Shown in pieces: positions 9,094 to 16,240 of a DNA stretch of 47,443 nucleotides (position 1 is the first letter of the stretch; every line of letters starts with the position of its first letter). Origin of the DNA: Gammaproteobacteria bacterium (GTDB lineage: Bacteria > Pseudomonadota > Gammaproteobacteria > QZLD01); assembly GCA_004796365.1 (NCBI GenBank), contig QZLE01000106.1:1-47443 (forward strand), given 5' to 3'. The notes under the pieces are model-generated. The model saw nothing but the letters and a program-made list of their open reading frames with translations. It ran no database searches and had not been told where the DNA came from. The translations under genes and the position numbers were made by a program.

Positions 9094-9209
9094 TTCAGCA
9101 ACTTAAATAAACGACGTTCATTAAGTTTAAGACGATCGCATATGCTATATAAAATGGGCTGCATTTTAAAGCGTAAAGTTCATTTTATGTTAAATGTTCA
9201 GCAATTTAA
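9094..9209. promoter_or_regulatory. Divergent iorAB / CoA-ligase control region with a 13-bp direct repeat
   Basis: The 184 bases between the preferred iorA start (9047) and the ligase start (9232) must contain both promoters. Two copies of TTCAGCAAYTTAA, at 9094-9106 and 9197-9209, match at 12 of 13 positions and are 103 bases apart. They could be operator half-sites for a regulator of both transcripts. No TyrR-type palindrome was seen, and no confident -35/-10 pair could be assigned. The upstream IorA extension (to 9164) would overlap this region, another reason to reject it. Confidence 0.35.
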
Positions 9210-9231
9210 TTAGTTCAAAGAAGGAATCAAG

Positions 9232-10563
9232 ATGACAACATTGGCGGGCGACCAGCCGGAATACTTTAACCCAGTCAGTGCTCCAGACTTTCTAATGAAA
9301 GATCAACTTCAGCGCTTACAGCTGCAACGGCTAAAACGGATTGTAAAAAGAGCCTATGACAATGTTGAACTCACAAGAAACAGAATGGATGATGTCGGTA
9401 TTAACCCAGAAGACATCAAGACTCTGGCAGACATTTCCAAACTACCTTTCGTCTATAAATCAGATTTAAGGGACACCTATCCTTACGGCCTTTTTGCTAG
9501 CCCAATGAGCGAGGTTGTCAGGCTGCATGCATCCAGCGGCACCACCGGCAAACCAACTGTTGTTGCCTACACCCAGGATGATATTGATGTGTGGTCCAGT
9601 GTTATGCAGCGCGCTTTTGCATCATGCGGAGTTCATGCGGGAGATATCGTACAAAACTCATATGGCTACGGCCTGTTTACCGGCGGTCTTGGCGCCCACT
9701 ACGGCGCTGAAGCTCTAGGTGCAACTGTAATTCCAGTATCTGGTGGCAATACCGATCGTCAGTTGATGATTATGAAAGACTTTGGTGCCAACGCACTATG
9801 CGCTACACCAAGCTATTTTCTGCATATTATTGACCGCGCGGAACAATTAGGAATAGATTTGAAAGATATGCCGTTAAGGGTTGGTATTTTCGGTGCCGAG
9901 CCTTGGTCAGAGCCAATGCGTACTCACTGTGAGGCTGCAGCAAATATGAAGGCCTACGATATCTACGGCCTTTCTGAAATTATCGGTCCCGGGGTTGGCA
10001 GTGAGTGCCGTTGCCAGAAAGGTCTGCACATATTCGAAGACCACTTTTACCCAGAAATCATCGACCCTGAAACCGGGGAGGTTCTTCCCGAAGGTCAAGA
10101 AGGTGAATTGGTGCTGACCACTCTTAGCAAAGACGCAATGCCAATGATTCGCTACAGAACCAGAGATATCACCTCGTTTATTACTGAACCATGTGAGTGC
10201 GGCAGAACCTTGCGTCGCATCAACCGTATCGGCAGGCGCTCGGACGACATGCTGGTAATTCGAGGTGTTAACCTGTTCCCATCACAGATCGAATCAGCCC
10301 TGCTCAAGGTTGAAAATGCGCAGCCGCACTACCAGATCATCCTGACTAAAGAGAAAGGTCTGGACCAACTAGAGATTGAGGTAGAGCTAACAGCTGAAAT
10401 GTTCAGCGACCAAGTGAGCAAAATCGAACAATTACAAAAGAAGATTACCCACGCAATTGAAACTACAATTGGAATAAGTGCAAAAATCAGACTGGTTGAA
10501 CCAAACACCATTGCCAGAAGCGAAGGCAAGGCCAAACGTGTAATTGATAAACGTGAACAGTAA
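9232..10563 (+). CDS. Phenylacetate-CoA ligase family protein (PaaK-like)
   Basis: AMP-forming acyl-adenylate ligase that joins an aryl-acetate to CoA. Next to IorAB it may instead run in the direction that releases the acid and conserves energy. The 443-residue length is normal for PaaK. The ATP-binding loop SSGTTGKPT lies at about 101-109, followed by YGYGLFTGGLGAHYGAE and by YGLSEIIGPGVGSEC, which is characteristic of the family. The C-terminal AMP-binding segment RIGRRSDDMLVIRGVNLFPSQIE is intact, including the catalytic lysine near the end (EGKAKRV). AAGGAA lies 6-11 bases before the ATG. No paaABCDE ring-oxygenation genes are seen, so the classical aerobic phenylacetate pathway is not encoded here. 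The double-ACT gene follows after 41 bases. Confidence 0.9.
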   Translation: MTTLAGDQPEYFNPVSAPDFLMKDQLQRLQLQRLKRIVKRAYDNVELTRNRMDDVGINPEDIKTLADISKLPFVYKSDLRDTYPYGLFASPMSEVVRLHASSGTTGKPTVVAYTQDDIDVWSSVMQRAFASCGVHAGDIVQNSYGYGLFTGGLGAHYGAEALGATVIPVSGGNTDRQLMIMKDFGANALCATPSYFLHIIDRAEQLGIDLKDMPLRVGIFGAEPWSEPMRTHCEAAANMKAYDIYGLSEIIGPGVGSECRCQKGLHIFEDHFYPEIIDPETGEVLPEGQEGELVLTTLSKDAMPMIRYRTRDITSFITEPCECGRTLRRINRIGRRSDDMLVIRGVNLFPSQIESALLKVENAQPHYQIILTKEKGLDQLEIEVELTAEMFSDQVSKIEQLQKKITHAIETTIGISAKIRLVEPNTIARSEGKAKRVIDKREQ

Positions 10564-10604
10564 GCACGAACCCAATTGCACAAATAACAGATAAGGATAT
10601 TGAT

Positions 10605-11042
10605 ATGAAAATAAAACAGATCTCGGTATTTCTGGAGAACAAACCCGGCCACCTGAGCTCTATCTGCAAACTGCTTGCAGATGCACAAATTAATATAGTC
10701 ACAATTTCGCTTGCCGATACCGAAGATTTCGGCATTGTGCGACTTATCGTTAAAGAGTGGGAAAAAGCACAGCAGCTTCTTACCGACAATGGCGCTACTG
10801 TCAAAGTAACTGAACTTGTTGCCGCTGAGGTTGAAGACAAACCAGGCGGGCTTAACAAAATCCTTGAGATAATCGACTCCAGCCACTTGAATATTGAATA
10901 CATGTACGCCTTTACCTACAGAGCCAAGGAAAGCGCCATCATGGTATTCAGATTTAATAACCCTGAAGAGGCGATAGCGCTGTTATCTTCAAAGGATGTG
11001 AAGGTTATCAGTGAAGCTGATCTGTTTGCGATAACTGAATAA
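10605..11042 (+). CDS. Tandem ACT-domain protein
   Basis: The 145 residues are two ACT domains and nothing else: about 3-68 (ISVFLENKPGHLSSICKLLA) and about 72-143 (ELVAAEVEDKPGGLNKILEI). Both carry the KPG turn that starts the ligand-binding helix. ACT domains usually bind amino acids. Small double-ACT proteins of this kind occur beside iorAB and PaaK-like ligases in many anaerobes, where they are presumed to sense aromatic or branched-chain amino acids. Its target is not visible; it could regulate the ligase, the oxidoreductase or transport. AAGGA precedes the ATG by eight bases. The stop is followed by a 225-base gap before the symporter. Confidence 0.87.
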   Translation: MKIKQISVFLENKPGHLSSICKLLADAQINIVTISLADTEDFGIVRLIVKEWEKAQQLLTDNGATVKVTELVAAEVEDKPGGLNKILEIIDSSHLNIEYMYAFTYRAKESAIMVFRFNNPEEAIALLSSKDVKVISEADLFAITE

Positions 11043-11076
11043 CCACCTACCCTCCACTTACCTATCATTACACAAC

Positions 11077-11147
11077 TTGACCGGTAATCTCTCAATGTTA
11101 TTGCCTTGTGATAAGGCTCTCTGGATTGCCCGGTCAAACCGGGCAAT
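11077..11147 (+). promoter_or_regulatory. Possible alternative-pairing RNA leader before the symporter gene
   Basis: In the gap between the ACT gene and the symporter, ATTGCCCGGT (11125-11134) pairs perfectly with ACCGGGCAAT (11138-11147) around a CAA loop. The loop side also contains CCGGTCAA (11130-11137), which can pair with TTGACCGG at 11077-11084. The two pairings exclude each other, a layout seen in attenuators. There is no T tract after the 3' hairpin, so a terminator function is not supported. It may simply be a dispersed palindrome. Confidence 0.35.
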
Positions 11148-11267
11148 GGCAATCCCTTTAAATAAAATGAACCCCAGTCATAACCATTGACTTTAATAGC
11201 AATATAAGTAACTCTATCCCCCTTAAAATATCAGGCAAATTTCTAGTACGCTATGGAGAAGTGTTAA

Positions 11268-12824
11268 ATGGAAAAAACAAATATAATGCTGCTTTCGGTA
11301 ATCATAATTACCTACCTACTAGCCATCGGTTACCTCGGTTTTCTTGGATTCAAAAAAACAAAAGACGCTAAAGACTACATGGTTGCCGGCGGGGAGATTC
11401 ACCCATTCGTCATGGCAATCTCCTATGGAGCAACTTTTATCAGTACTTCGGCGATCGTAGGTTTTGGGGGGGTTGCCGGAATCTTTGGTATGGGATTGCT
11501 ATGGTTAACACTTTGTAACGTCGTATTTGGGATATTCATAGCCTTTGTAGTCTTTGGCAAGAGAACCAGAAAGCTTGGTCACCAACTAAGCGCTCATACC
11601 TTCCCTGAACTGCTTGGAAAAAGATTTAACAGCAATTTTATTCAGGGCGCATCAGGTTTGATTATCTTTACCGCCATGCCACTCTATGCATCTGTGGTTC
11701 TGATTGGTGCAGCAAGATTTCTGGAAAGCACTTTGCAAATTGATTACAACACTGCTCTTTTAGTGTTCTCTCTCATTATCGCGGCATATGTACTTGCCGG
11801 TGGTCTGCGCGGAGTTATGTACACCGATGCCCTACAAGGCACCATTATGTTTGTGGGTATGATAGTTCTTCTGGTTATCACCTACTCAAAACTTGGGGGT
11901 ATCAGTGCAGCACACGAAAAGTTAACGGCATTAGCACATTTGGTACCTGGAAAACTGCAAAGTATCGGTCACGCAGGCTGGACTGCCATGCCGGAAACCG
12001 GATCCAAATGGTGGTGGACACTGGTATCCACAATTATCCTTGGTGTAGGTATCGGTGTATTGGCGCAACCACAACTTGCTGTACGTTTTATGACTGTAAA
12101 AAGTAACCGCGAACTGAACCGGGCTGTACTAATTGGCGGTATCTTTATCGTGGTCAGCACAGGTGTGGCATTTATCGTTGGATCACTTTCCAATGTATAT
12201 TTCCATGAAACCGCAGGAAAAATTGCGATTGCTGCAGCCAAAGGCAATCACGATCTAATCATCCCACAGTACATCAATGAAGCGATGCCAACATGGTTTG
12301 TTTACCTATTTATGATCGGCCTGCTATCTGCTGGTATGTCTACCCTAAGTTCACAATTCCACGCCATGGGAACATCAGTAGGCCATGACTTCTTTAAAAA
12401 GTTTTTCCCAAACAAAGGCAATACTGTATTAATCACCAAGGTCGGTATTGTTATAGCTATCATCATCAGTATTATCCTTGGCTATCAACTACCAATCGGG
12501 ATTATTGCTCGAGGCACTGCAATTTTCTTTGGTATATGTGCAGCAACATTCCTGCCTGTATATGTTGCAGCTCTTTATTGGAAAGGAGCAACCAAGACCG
12601 GAGCTACAGCAAGTATTATTGCCGGTTTTATTGCCAGCCTGTTTTCACTGCTATTCCTGCATGCCAAAGAGTCAGCTGCGATTGGACTATGCGAGATGAT
12701 ATTTGGCAAAAAGATGTTAATCGAGGCCCATCCATGGCCGGTTGTTGACCCGATACTTATTGCCCTGCCGATATCAGCAATAGTGCTTATTGTAGTTAGT
12801 CTTGCTACCAAAAACGCTGAATAG
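11268..12824 (+). CDS. Sodium:solute symporter family transporter
   Basis: Inner-membrane secondary transporter of the SSS family (LeuT fold), which takes up organic solutes with sodium ions. The 518 residues contain about 13 hydrophobic segments beginning at residue 5. Family motifs include KDYMVAGGEIHPFVMAISYGATFIS near the N terminus, AYVLAGGLRGVMYTDALQG, and IGLLSAGMSTLSSQFHAMGTS in the central region. The substrate cannot be read. Because it follows the PaaK-like and ACT genes and precedes its small partner, an aromatic acid or amino-acid substrate is a reasonable inference. GGAG lies 10 bases before the ATG at 11268. Confidence 0.92.
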   Translation: MEKTNIMLLSVIIITYLLAIGYLGFLGFKKTKDAKDYMVAGGEIHPFVMAISYGATFISTSAIVGFGGVAGIFGMGLLWLTLCNVVFGIFIAFVVFGKRTRKLGHQLSAHTFPELLGKRFNSNFIQGASGLIIFTAMPLYASVVLIGAARFLESTLQIDYNTALLVFSLIIAAYVLAGGLRGVMYTDALQGTIMFVGMIVLLVITYSKLGGISAAHEKLTALAHLVPGKLQSIGHAGWTAMPETGSKWWWTLVSTIILGVGIGVLAQPQLAVRFMTVKSNRELNRAVLIGGIFIVVSTGVAFIVGSLSNVYFHETAGKIAIAAAKGNHDLIIPQYINEAMPTWFVYLFMIGLLSAGMSTLSSQFHAMGTSVGHDFFKKFFPNKGNTVLITKVGIVIAIIISIILGYQLPIGIIARGTAIFFGICAATFLPVYVAALYWKGATKTGATASIIAGFIASLFSLLFLHAKESAAIGLCEMIFGKKMLIEAHPWPVVDPILIALPISAIVLIVVSLATKNAE

Positions 12825-12842
12825 AATAATAAGGAGATTAAA

Positions 12843-13022
12843 ATGTTAGGATTTGAAGATACCAGTATTGCCTTCGTTTACATTGCCAATATTGTAGCTG
12901 TGACAGTCTGTGTGATTTACGGAATAATCAACTGGAATAAGGGTGCTGATACCGAGGCAGAAGAGATCGCTGAAGAGCTACAGTGGGAAAAAGAAGAAGC
13001 TGAACTAGATAAGGATTTGTAG
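12843..13022 (+). CDS. Small one-helix symporter accessory protein
   Basis: A 59-residue protein with one hydrophobic segment (about 8-27, from TSIAFVYIANIVAVTVCVIY) and a strongly acidic C-terminal half (AEEIAEELQWEKEEAE). Small proteins of this shape occur directly after SSS-family symporter genes and are named symporter small accessory proteins. Whether they assemble with the transporter is not known. AAGGAG lies six bases before the ATG, and only 18 bases separate it from the symporter stop, so the two are translated from one message. GIINW at the membrane exit is a compact motif that could contact the transporter. Confidence 0.82.
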   Translation: MLGFEDTSIAFVYIANIVAVTVCVIYGIINWNKGADTEAEEIAEELQWEKEEAELDKDL

Positions 13023-13044
13023 ATTATAATTCTTTGCATTTTAC

Positions 13045-13072
13045 GTAGGGGCAATTCATGAATTGCCCCTAC
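13045..13072. repeat. Perfect 28-bp palindrome, likely two-way terminator
   Basis: The arm GTAGGGGCAATTCA (13045-13058) is followed at once by its exact complement (13059-13072). It lies between the convergent symporter-partner gene and the sortase gene. Palindromes beginning GTAGGGGC are known dispersed repeats in diverse bacteria and often lie between convergent genes, where the transcript folds into a strong hairpin. The T run on the plus strand after it is weak (ACTTATTTAT). Confidence 0.75.
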
Positions 13073-13076
13073 TTAT

Positions 13077-13658
13077 TTATAAACCCAACCCAGCCGTAAC
13101 CACATACCTCTGCGGCCCACCCGGATTCACAGCATCAAACGGATAGCAAGTAACCAGCTTCACCAGCGAATCATCAAAACCATCCACAACCAGCTTATCA
13201 CGAGTAACATCTACGATATCCATGCTGATTATTCTGTAGTTAAATACCTCTCCTGTTTTTGTTTGCATTGAAAACTGCTCGCCTATTTTTACATCCTTTA
13301 AAAAACTAAAGTGGGTATCCCTGTGCCCGCCGATCACCATTGCCCCCGGGTATCCAGGCTGGGAGGATCCGTTCATATACCCGGGACCAAAGGCGAGCGC
13401 ATTGCCCGTAGTACCATTCAGCACATAAAGATCTATGTCGTGTTTGGCCATCTGCATGCGCGCAACAGGCCAGGTATCAGCCCATGACCATGGCTTAACC
13501 TTATCCTCTATTCCCGCTTTAGCTTTCTCCAGTGTCTCTTGCCAGGCGTCTTCGATAAACTCTTGAGCTAATTCAGCCTTGGCATAGATATACCCTGAAT
13601 CCACAATTAAACCACCACCCACAACAGCAAGAAGAACAATTACAATTAGCTTTTTCAT
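13077..13658 (-). CDS. Class GN sortase
   Basis: Sortase-family transpeptidase of gammaproteobacteria, acting at the outer face of the inner membrane on one partner substrate. The frame is open to 13715, but ATG 13658 (MKKLIVIVLLAVVGG) is preferred. It starts at the membrane anchor and has AAGGAGAG before it, and the longer form would overlap the upstream gene. The resulting 193 residues contain a signal-anchor (about 2-20), His112 in IGGHRDTHF, Cys171 in LVTCYPF and Arg184 in PQRYVVTAG, the complete sortase catalytic triad. The protein is near normal length for this class. Its substrate is encoded directly upstream, with two bases between the stop and this start. Confidence 0.93.
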   Translation of the reverse strand: MKKLIVIVLLAVVGGGLIVDSGYIYAKAELAQEFIEDAWQETLEKAKAGIEDKVKPWSWADTWPVARMQMAKHDIDLYVLNGTTGNALAFGPGYMNGSSQPGYPGAMVIGGHRDTHFSFLKDVKIGEQFSMQTKTGEVFNYRIISMDIVDVTRDKLVVDGFDDSLVKLVTCYPFDAVNPGGPQRYVVTAGLGL

Positions 13659-13660
13659 AT

Positions 13661-15922
13661 TCACTCTCCTTTTGCAGATGAATTTGTCTGAGACGGAACA
13701 AAGTCTATCTTCCAAAGTACTAGTGCGAGCATCACTAATAACAACCCAAGTATTAGATTACGCTGCATCGGTGTTGCTGTCTTAGGGTAGGCATAGGTCT
13801 GTGGTGACTGCCCTTTCGGCTGTGCATTCGGAACCAGAGACTTCTTCAATTTCTGATCCTGGGGTCTACTAATTTTCTGTTCTACTGCCACAAAACTGGT
13901 GTATTTGGTTAACAATTTGTGGGTCAGAGCAATATCGACAATCTCGTCCTTAAACTCTTCTGAGTAACCTCTGGCAATCTGCTTATCCATTAAAGACTCA
14001 ATCTTAGAGCGTGCCCAAATGGTTGAAACTCCGCTATGATTTATTCCCTTTGATAGCTTTAGGGTACGCGACCACTCTTTATCTGCGGCCTTGCCTTTCA
14101 CGACCACATCTCCTTCAAAACCTTCTTCAGAAGATCCAACGATCTTAGCACTGATGATTAGCGGTTCACCCAGATAAAGATCAGGAATCCTCTGCGGCCA
14201 TACTTCTGGGTTAATTCCTTCTTGTCTGGTGCCTTCAGGCCAAACAATTTCAAGGTCATGCAACACCGGACTTTCCAGTTTGGCAAATAATTCAGACATC
14301 TTACTGGAAATCTCCTGATAATCTCCGATATAGGTAAAGGTACCACGCCCAAATTGAGCTGCCTTTTTCATAAAATAAGTATTAGGAGCACTACCGATAC
14401 CAACCGTGTACAACCGCGATTTACCTAAGTCTTTTTGAATCAACCTGAATAATTCGCTTTCATTGCCGACACTCCCATCGGTAATAAATACCACTTGACG
14501 CAGATAACCCTGTGTCTCCTTATTGGCAAATGCGCGTTGCAGTGCTGGAGCCATTTCGGTGCCACCATCTGCAACCAGTCTATTAACAAACCTTTTTGCG
14601 GTTTTAAGGTTAGTGTAATCCGCCAGCATTGGCTGTGTAGACAGCGATCTGGTATGAGAATTAAACTCAATGATATTAAATTTATCATTGGCTTTCAGGC
14701 GATCCAGGGCATACAGCAAACTTTTTTTGGCCTGAATAATTGAAGTCCCCCCCATAGAACCCGAGGTATCGATAATATATATCATCTCCTTTGGTAGATT
14801 AACTGTCTGCGATATTTTTTGCGGCGGCATCACCATCAGCATTGCATAATTATCATCTCCCACTTCCTGACTGAAAATTGCCGCCTCAGGGTTGGTTCCA
14901 ACCTTTGGCGTCCACACCAATTCAAAATCTCTATCCATTGATACTTTGCCCTTTGCCAACATTATTTTCTTAATACCAGCTTCGTCAGTTTCCGTTATCT
15001 GATGATAGGTACTGCGCACGAAATCCAATTCTAATCCAACATTCAATACGATGTTTATTGAAACCGGGTTAACTAAAGTAACTGATTCAGATTCACTATG
15101 TTCAACTGCCGGGACGATATATGGTGTAATTCTGGATGCATCAGACACTTTATCGGTATTTAATGCCCAACCATCACCCATATTTAGATTTAAGGTCTTT
15201 TCTGCATGCTCTATTTCAACAATATCTGTTGGAATTATATTTCCAGGAATATATCTTGGGTTAATCGTCATCGGAAAACGCAAACTAAACTTGCCCTGAT
15301 CATACTTAATCTTTTGCAGATAGGTTATCTCAACCGTAATCTCCTCTCCGGGTGCAATATTGGCAACTGAATTGGTAAACATGTTTGGCCTTTCCTGTTC
15401 AACCAGGCTTGCCTTTTTTCCGGCTTTTTTGGCCTCCTTATAGATTTTTTTCGCCTCTGCCTTTTTCTTTATCTCCCCACTAATCACACGATCACCAATT
15501 GTCATCTGCATACTGTTCACAGCCGAATCTTCCGGTAGCGGAAAAACATACACCGCCTCAGTCCATTTATCGCTTGTGTTTTTAAAACTCTGCTTTACAG
15601 ATACCTCAGCAATCATGCCGTTGATTTCCATATCAACATCGGTATCCAGGTTAATCGCCAAAAGGTACTTACCCGGTTCATCAGTTTTCATCAGCAGACT
15701 ACCCGATTCAACCTCATGCATCTGAATTTGCATCGACTCGTCAATTGAATAATCTGCGGCATGGACATTACCGAACAGCGCTAGCGAAAACAACGCCACC
15801 GCAATTATTGTGGTTACTAAACCCAGAAGATAGAGCGCAACTTTCATGATAATTGCGCCAATGGAATCTCTTTTATACTCCTCAATCATCATGTGACGAG
15901 GAATTCTCTTTGAATAACTCAT
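13661..15922 (-). CDS. Sortase target protein with VIT and von Willebrand factor A domains
   Basis: The 753-residue protein is the dedicated substrate of the class GN sortase. It has an unusual N terminus of about 25 polar residues before a hydrophobic signal segment (about 27-54, ending NVHAA). A VIT domain (about 60-195) follows, containing VSVKQSFKNTSDKWTEAVYV and EITYLQKI. A vWA domain (about 378-550) carries an intact MIDAS motif Asp385-x-Ser387-x-Ser389. The C-terminal sorting signal starts YPKTATPMQRN at about 712, then a hydrophobic stretch LILGLLLVMLALVLW, then a polar tail. The tail (about 16 residues, from KIDF) is longer than usual and not strongly basic. The ATG at 15922 has GGGAGG five bases upstream. 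The domain make-up resembles inter-alpha-trypsin-inhibitor heavy chains; the function is unknown. Confidence 0.92.
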   Translation of the reverse strand: MSYSKRIPRHMMIEEYKRDSIGAIIMKVALYLLGLVTTIIAVALFSLALFGNVHAADYSIDESMQIQMHEVESGSLLMKTDEPGKYLLAINLDTDVDMEINGMIAEVSVKQSFKNTSDKWTEAVYVFPLPEDSAVNSMQMTIGDRVISGEIKKKAEAKKIYKEAKKAGKKASLVEQERPNMFTNSVANIAPGEEITVEITYLQKIKYDQGKFSLRFPMTINPRYIPGNIIPTDIVEIEHAEKTLNLNMGDGWALNTDKVSDASRITPYIVPAVEHSESESVTLVNPVSINIVLNVGLELDFVRSTYHQITETDEAGIKKIMLAKGKVSMDRDFELVWTPKVGTNPEAAIFSQEVGDDNYAMLMVMPPQKISQTVNLPKEMIYIIDTSGSMGGTSIIQAKKSLLYALDRLKANDKFNIIEFNSHTRSLSTQPMLADYTNLKTAKRFVNRLVADGGTEMAPALQRAFANKETQGYLRQVVFITDGSVGNESELFRLIQKDLGKSRLYTVGIGSAPNTYFMKKAAQFGRGTFTYIGDYQEISSKMSELFAKLESPVLHDLEIVWPEGTRQEGINPEVWPQRIPDLYLGEPLIISAKIVGSSEEGFEGDVVVKGKAADKEWSRTLKLSKGINHSGVSTIWARSKIESLMDKQIARGYSEEFKDEIVDIALTHKLLTKYTSFVAVEQKISRPQDQKLKKSLVPNAQPKGQSPQTYAYPKTATPMQRNLILGLLLVMLALVLWKIDFVPSQTNSSAKGE

Positions 15923-16240
15923 AACAACCTCCCAGCTGCGTTTCTTGTTTGTCTTAACTCTAATTAGAACAAAACAATGGGGAGGCGCTGGGGTGATATT
16001 ATGGAAATAAGAGGATGAATTGTGGCAAAAATGTGGCAGAAAAGATTTGTGCGATTATATTTATGCATTTAGCGAACTATTTCTAATACAATTTTCTGAT
16101 TGCAGTTTTACTGCCGATAATTAAACATAGAACTATGAAAGGCTTCATATTTCCACCTAAAAAACAGGTTTATATTAACCAAATAAAGTCAATATAAACT
16201 ATATTTATTGTATAGATAATAATCAAAATGCGTAATTATA
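15923..16240. other. Divergent intergenic region, 318 bases
   Basis: This region separates the sortase-target gene (minus) from the hybrid kinase gene (plus) and must hold both promoters. A direct repeat GTGGCARAAA occurs at about 16022 and 16033. A short hairpin GCAG-TTTTA-CTGC lies near 16103-16115. The last 60 bases before the kinase start are very AT-rich, with several TATA-like hexamers but no convincing -35 at the right distance. No RNA gene or small reading frame with a ribosome binding site was seen. Confidence 0.5.

Noticed and set aside
9048-9164. N-terminal extension of IorA by 39 residues
   Set aside because: The ATG at 9164 has no ribosome binding site and the extra residues do not match the family N terminus; ATG 9047 does and has AGGGA upstream.
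13659-13715. Longer start for the sortase
   Set aside because: It would overlap the end of the upstream target gene and add polar residues before the membrane anchor; ATG 13658 has a strong ribosome binding site.
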